This document shows positions 6,566 to 8,084 of a stretch of DNA of 8,084 nucleotides, one piece after another. The position numbers were made by a program, and so were the translations under genes. The stretch comes from Candidatus Brevefilum sp. Its GTDB lineage: Bacteria; Chloroflexota; Anaerolineae; Anaerolineales; Anaerolineaceae. The stretch is from NCBI GenBank assembly GCA_007119455.1, contig SKPR01000048.1, forward strand, positions 1-8,084. The letters are read 5' to 3'. Position 1 is the first letter of the stretch, and each line of letters starts with the position of its first letter. The notes below the pieces were generated by a model. It ran no database searches. It was not told where the DNA came from and saw nothing but the letters and a program-made list of their open reading frames with translations.

Positions 6566-7021
6566 TTAACCTTTCAGGTGTTTACTTTCAATTGCTTTAA
6601 TTTTACCCACTCGTCGCAAATGTCTGGAGTCATCGGATGGTTCGGCTTTGACAAATGCTTCAACTATACGGATAGCCAATTCAGTTCCAATGACGCGTGC
6701 GCCAAGGCAGAGCATGTTCATCTGGTCATGCTCAACACCCTGGGCAGCTGAATATGTGTCATGACATAAACAGGCATAAACCCCCACAATCTTGTTGCCG
6801 GCGATACTTGCACCAACGCCAGATCCACACACAACGATCGCACGTTGTGCTTCACCTGAAACGATTGCCATACCTGCTTTTTCTGTAAAATCCGGGTAAT
6901 CAACACTCTCTGTTGAATCCGTCCCCAGATCCAGCGGGACATGACCCAATCTGCGAAGTGTTTCAACAACGGTATCTTTTAGTGGAAAACCTGCATGATC
7001 AGCAGCAACTGCTATTTTCAT
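6566..7021 (-). CDS. rpiB: Ribose-5-phosphate isomerase B
   Basis: RpiB interconverts ribose-5-phosphate and ribulose-5-phosphate in the non-oxidative pentose phosphate pathway. The 151-residue length is standard for the RpiB/LacAB fold. AADHAGFPLK (6-15), DYPDF (41-45), the catalytic-cysteine loop VVCGSGVGASIAGNK (63-77, C65) and CLCHDTYSAAQGVEHDQMN (84-102, H98) are all intact. The CGSGVGA loop and GVEHDQMN segment resemble the actinobacterial-type RpiB more than the E. coli form; that is my recollection, not an alignment. The start is ATG at 7021. Only a weak AGAAG-like sequence lies about ten bases upstream, so translation may depend on transketolase, whose stop is 14 bases away. LacA/LacB activity is unlikely given the neighbours. 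Confidence 0.95.
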   Translation of the reverse strand: MKIAVAADHAGFPLKDTVVETLRRLGHVPLDLGTDSTESVDYPDFTEKAGMAIVSGEAQRAIVVCGSGVGASIAGNKIVGVYACLCHDTYSAAQGVEHDQMNMLCLGARVIGTELAIRIVEAFVKAEPSDDSRHLRRVGKIKAIESKHLKG

Positions 7022-7035
7022 TGATACAGTTCTTC

Positions 7036-8084
7036 TTATTTCCGGCCGTTATTACGATTTTCAATGTCACTTAAACGTGCATTCAAAAGAGATTGGGCTG
7101 TTTTGATCACATTGGCCACATTGAATCCATATTCCTGCATCACCAGATCGCCAGGAGCAGAAGCGCCAAATTTTTCTATACTGACCACCTGGCCCGATTC
7201 ACCAACCCAATGCTCCCAGCCCATCTTGACTCCGGCTTCCACAGCCAGGCGTTTCTTAATCCCGGGTGGTAAAACCTGATCTTTATAAGCCTGATCCTGC
7301 TTTTCAAATAACTCCCAACTTGGGAAGGAAACCACACGCACATTGACACCTTCTGCTGCCAGATTTCGGCCGGCTTTGAGGGCCAAACCTACTTCAGATC
7401 CCGAAGCCATTAAAATCAGTTCAGGGTCATTATCCCCGATATCAGCCAGGACATAAGCACCTTGCTGCAGCCCTTCTGCACTCCCATACAATTCGCGGTC
7501 AATTGTGGGGACCTTTTGCCTGGTCAGCAGTAATGCTACAGGATGTTTATATTCTATTGCAAAACGCCAGGCCTGGGCTGTTTCGTTAGCATCAGCAGGA
7601 CGGATCGTGACAAGACCCGGAATGATGCGCAAACTGGCAATATGCTCCACGGGTTGGTGTGTGGGCCCATCCTCACCCACACCAATTGAATCATGTGTAA
7701 AAACCCAGATTGATGGGTATTCTGACAGCGCGGACAATCGCACCGCAGGACGCACATAATCCAGGAACACCAAGAATGTCCCACCATAGGGAATTAAACC
7801 ACCGTGGACAGACATTCCATTCACAATGGCTCCCATGGCATGTTCTCTTACCCCGAAATGCATGTTGCGGCCTTCGGGTGTGTCCTTCTGGAACGAAGGC
7901 TCCCCGTCAATCCAGGTTTTATTTGATGGCGCCAGGTCGGCTGAACCGCCCATCATTTCAGGTAAAACTTTAGCCAGGGCATTCAGCACTTTACCAGAGG
8001 CAGCCCGGGTAGCCATGCCTTTCTCATCAGGTGGGAACTTCGGTAAGGCCGATTCCCATCCATCTGGCAATTGACCATCAACAC
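7036..8084 (-). CDS. tkt: Transketolase, C-terminal half (N-terminus beyond the right edge)
   Basis: Transketolase is a thiamine-diphosphate enzyme that moves two-carbon units between pentose phosphates, sedoheptulose-7-phosphate, erythrose-4-phosphate and glycolytic intermediates. The frame is open to the window edge and gives 348 residues of a protein usually about 660 long. The reading continues upstream as VDGQ before LPDGWES, so the TTG at 8070 is an internal leucine codon and not a start. The segment holds the pyrimidine-binding and C-terminal domains: GGSADLAPSNKT, FGVREHAMGAIVNG with the cofactor-activating glutamate, THDSIGVGEDGPTHQP, RPADANET, LLTRQKVP and ASGSEV. It appears to lead the tkt-rpiB-tal-pgi unit inside this window, although more genes may lie upstream outside it. 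Confidence 0.95.
   Translation of the reverse strand, partial: VDGQLPDGWESALPKFPPDEKGMATRAASGKVLNALAKVLPEMMGGSADLAPSNKTWIDGEPSFQKDTPEGRNMHFGVREHAMGAIVNGMSVHGGLIPYGGTFLVFLDYVRPAVRLSALSEYPSIWVFTHDSIGVGEDGPTHQPVEHIASLRIIPGLVTIRPADANETAQAWRFAIEYKHPVALLLTRQKVPTIDRELYGSAEGLQQGAYVLADIGDNDPELILMASGSEVGLALKAGRNLAAEGVNVRVVSFPSWELFEKQDQAYKDQVLPPGIKKRLAVEAGVKMGWEHWVGESGQVVSIEKFGASAPGDLVMQEYGFNVANVIKTAQSLLNARLSDIENRNNGRK

Noticed and set aside
8068..8070. TTG as a start codon for transketolase
   Set aside because: The frame is open to the window edge and the protein here matches only the second half of transketolase, so this codon is an internal leucine.

Overview
The window reads as chromosomal DNA from an anaerobic or facultative bacterium, most likely a member of the Chloroflexota (Anaerolineae-like). 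This is an inference from three things recognised by eye: a fused transaldolase/glucose-6-phosphate isomerase, a polyphosphate-type ROK glucokinase, and a small ferredoxin with an ITSLC...CPVECIVPG-like N-terminus. No database search was possible. Base composition is moderate, and no mobile element, CRISPR array, tRNA or rRNA was seen.

Layout, left to right. At 1-649 (minus) is the N-terminal two thirds of an EamA/DMT-type membrane transporter that runs off the left edge. A 157-base divergent spacer (650-806) follows. It holds two back-to-back sigma70-like promoters whose -35 boxes coincide, and a long inverted repeat in the leader of the next gene. At 807-1220 (plus) is a seven-iron-type ferredoxin with a strongly acidic tail. 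It ends at a strong intrinsic terminator (1242-1274) that abuts the stop codon of the convergent gene ppgK.

Everything to the right is on the minus strand and is transcribed right to left: transketolase (3' part, off the right edge), rpiB, the tal-pgi fusion, then after a 171-base gap with a candidate promoter ruvX, mltG and ppgK. The first three genes are packed with gaps of 14 and 4 bases. ruvX and mltG overlap, and ppgK follows mltG by 23 bases.

Functionally, transketolase, RpiB and transaldolase make up most of the non-oxidative pentose phosphate pathway. The isomerase half of the fusion links fructose-6-phosphate to glucose-6-phosphate, and PpgK makes glucose-6-phosphate from glucose using polyphosphate. 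Sugar-phosphate metabolism therefore brackets a conserved housekeeping pair, RuvX (rRNA maturation) and MltG (peptidoglycan). The window looks like core metabolism rather than an accessory island. The points most worth a second look are the shared -35 divergent promoter, the structured ferredoxin leader, the ferredoxin's short cluster loop and acidic tail, and the start-site corrections. No clearly new system was found.
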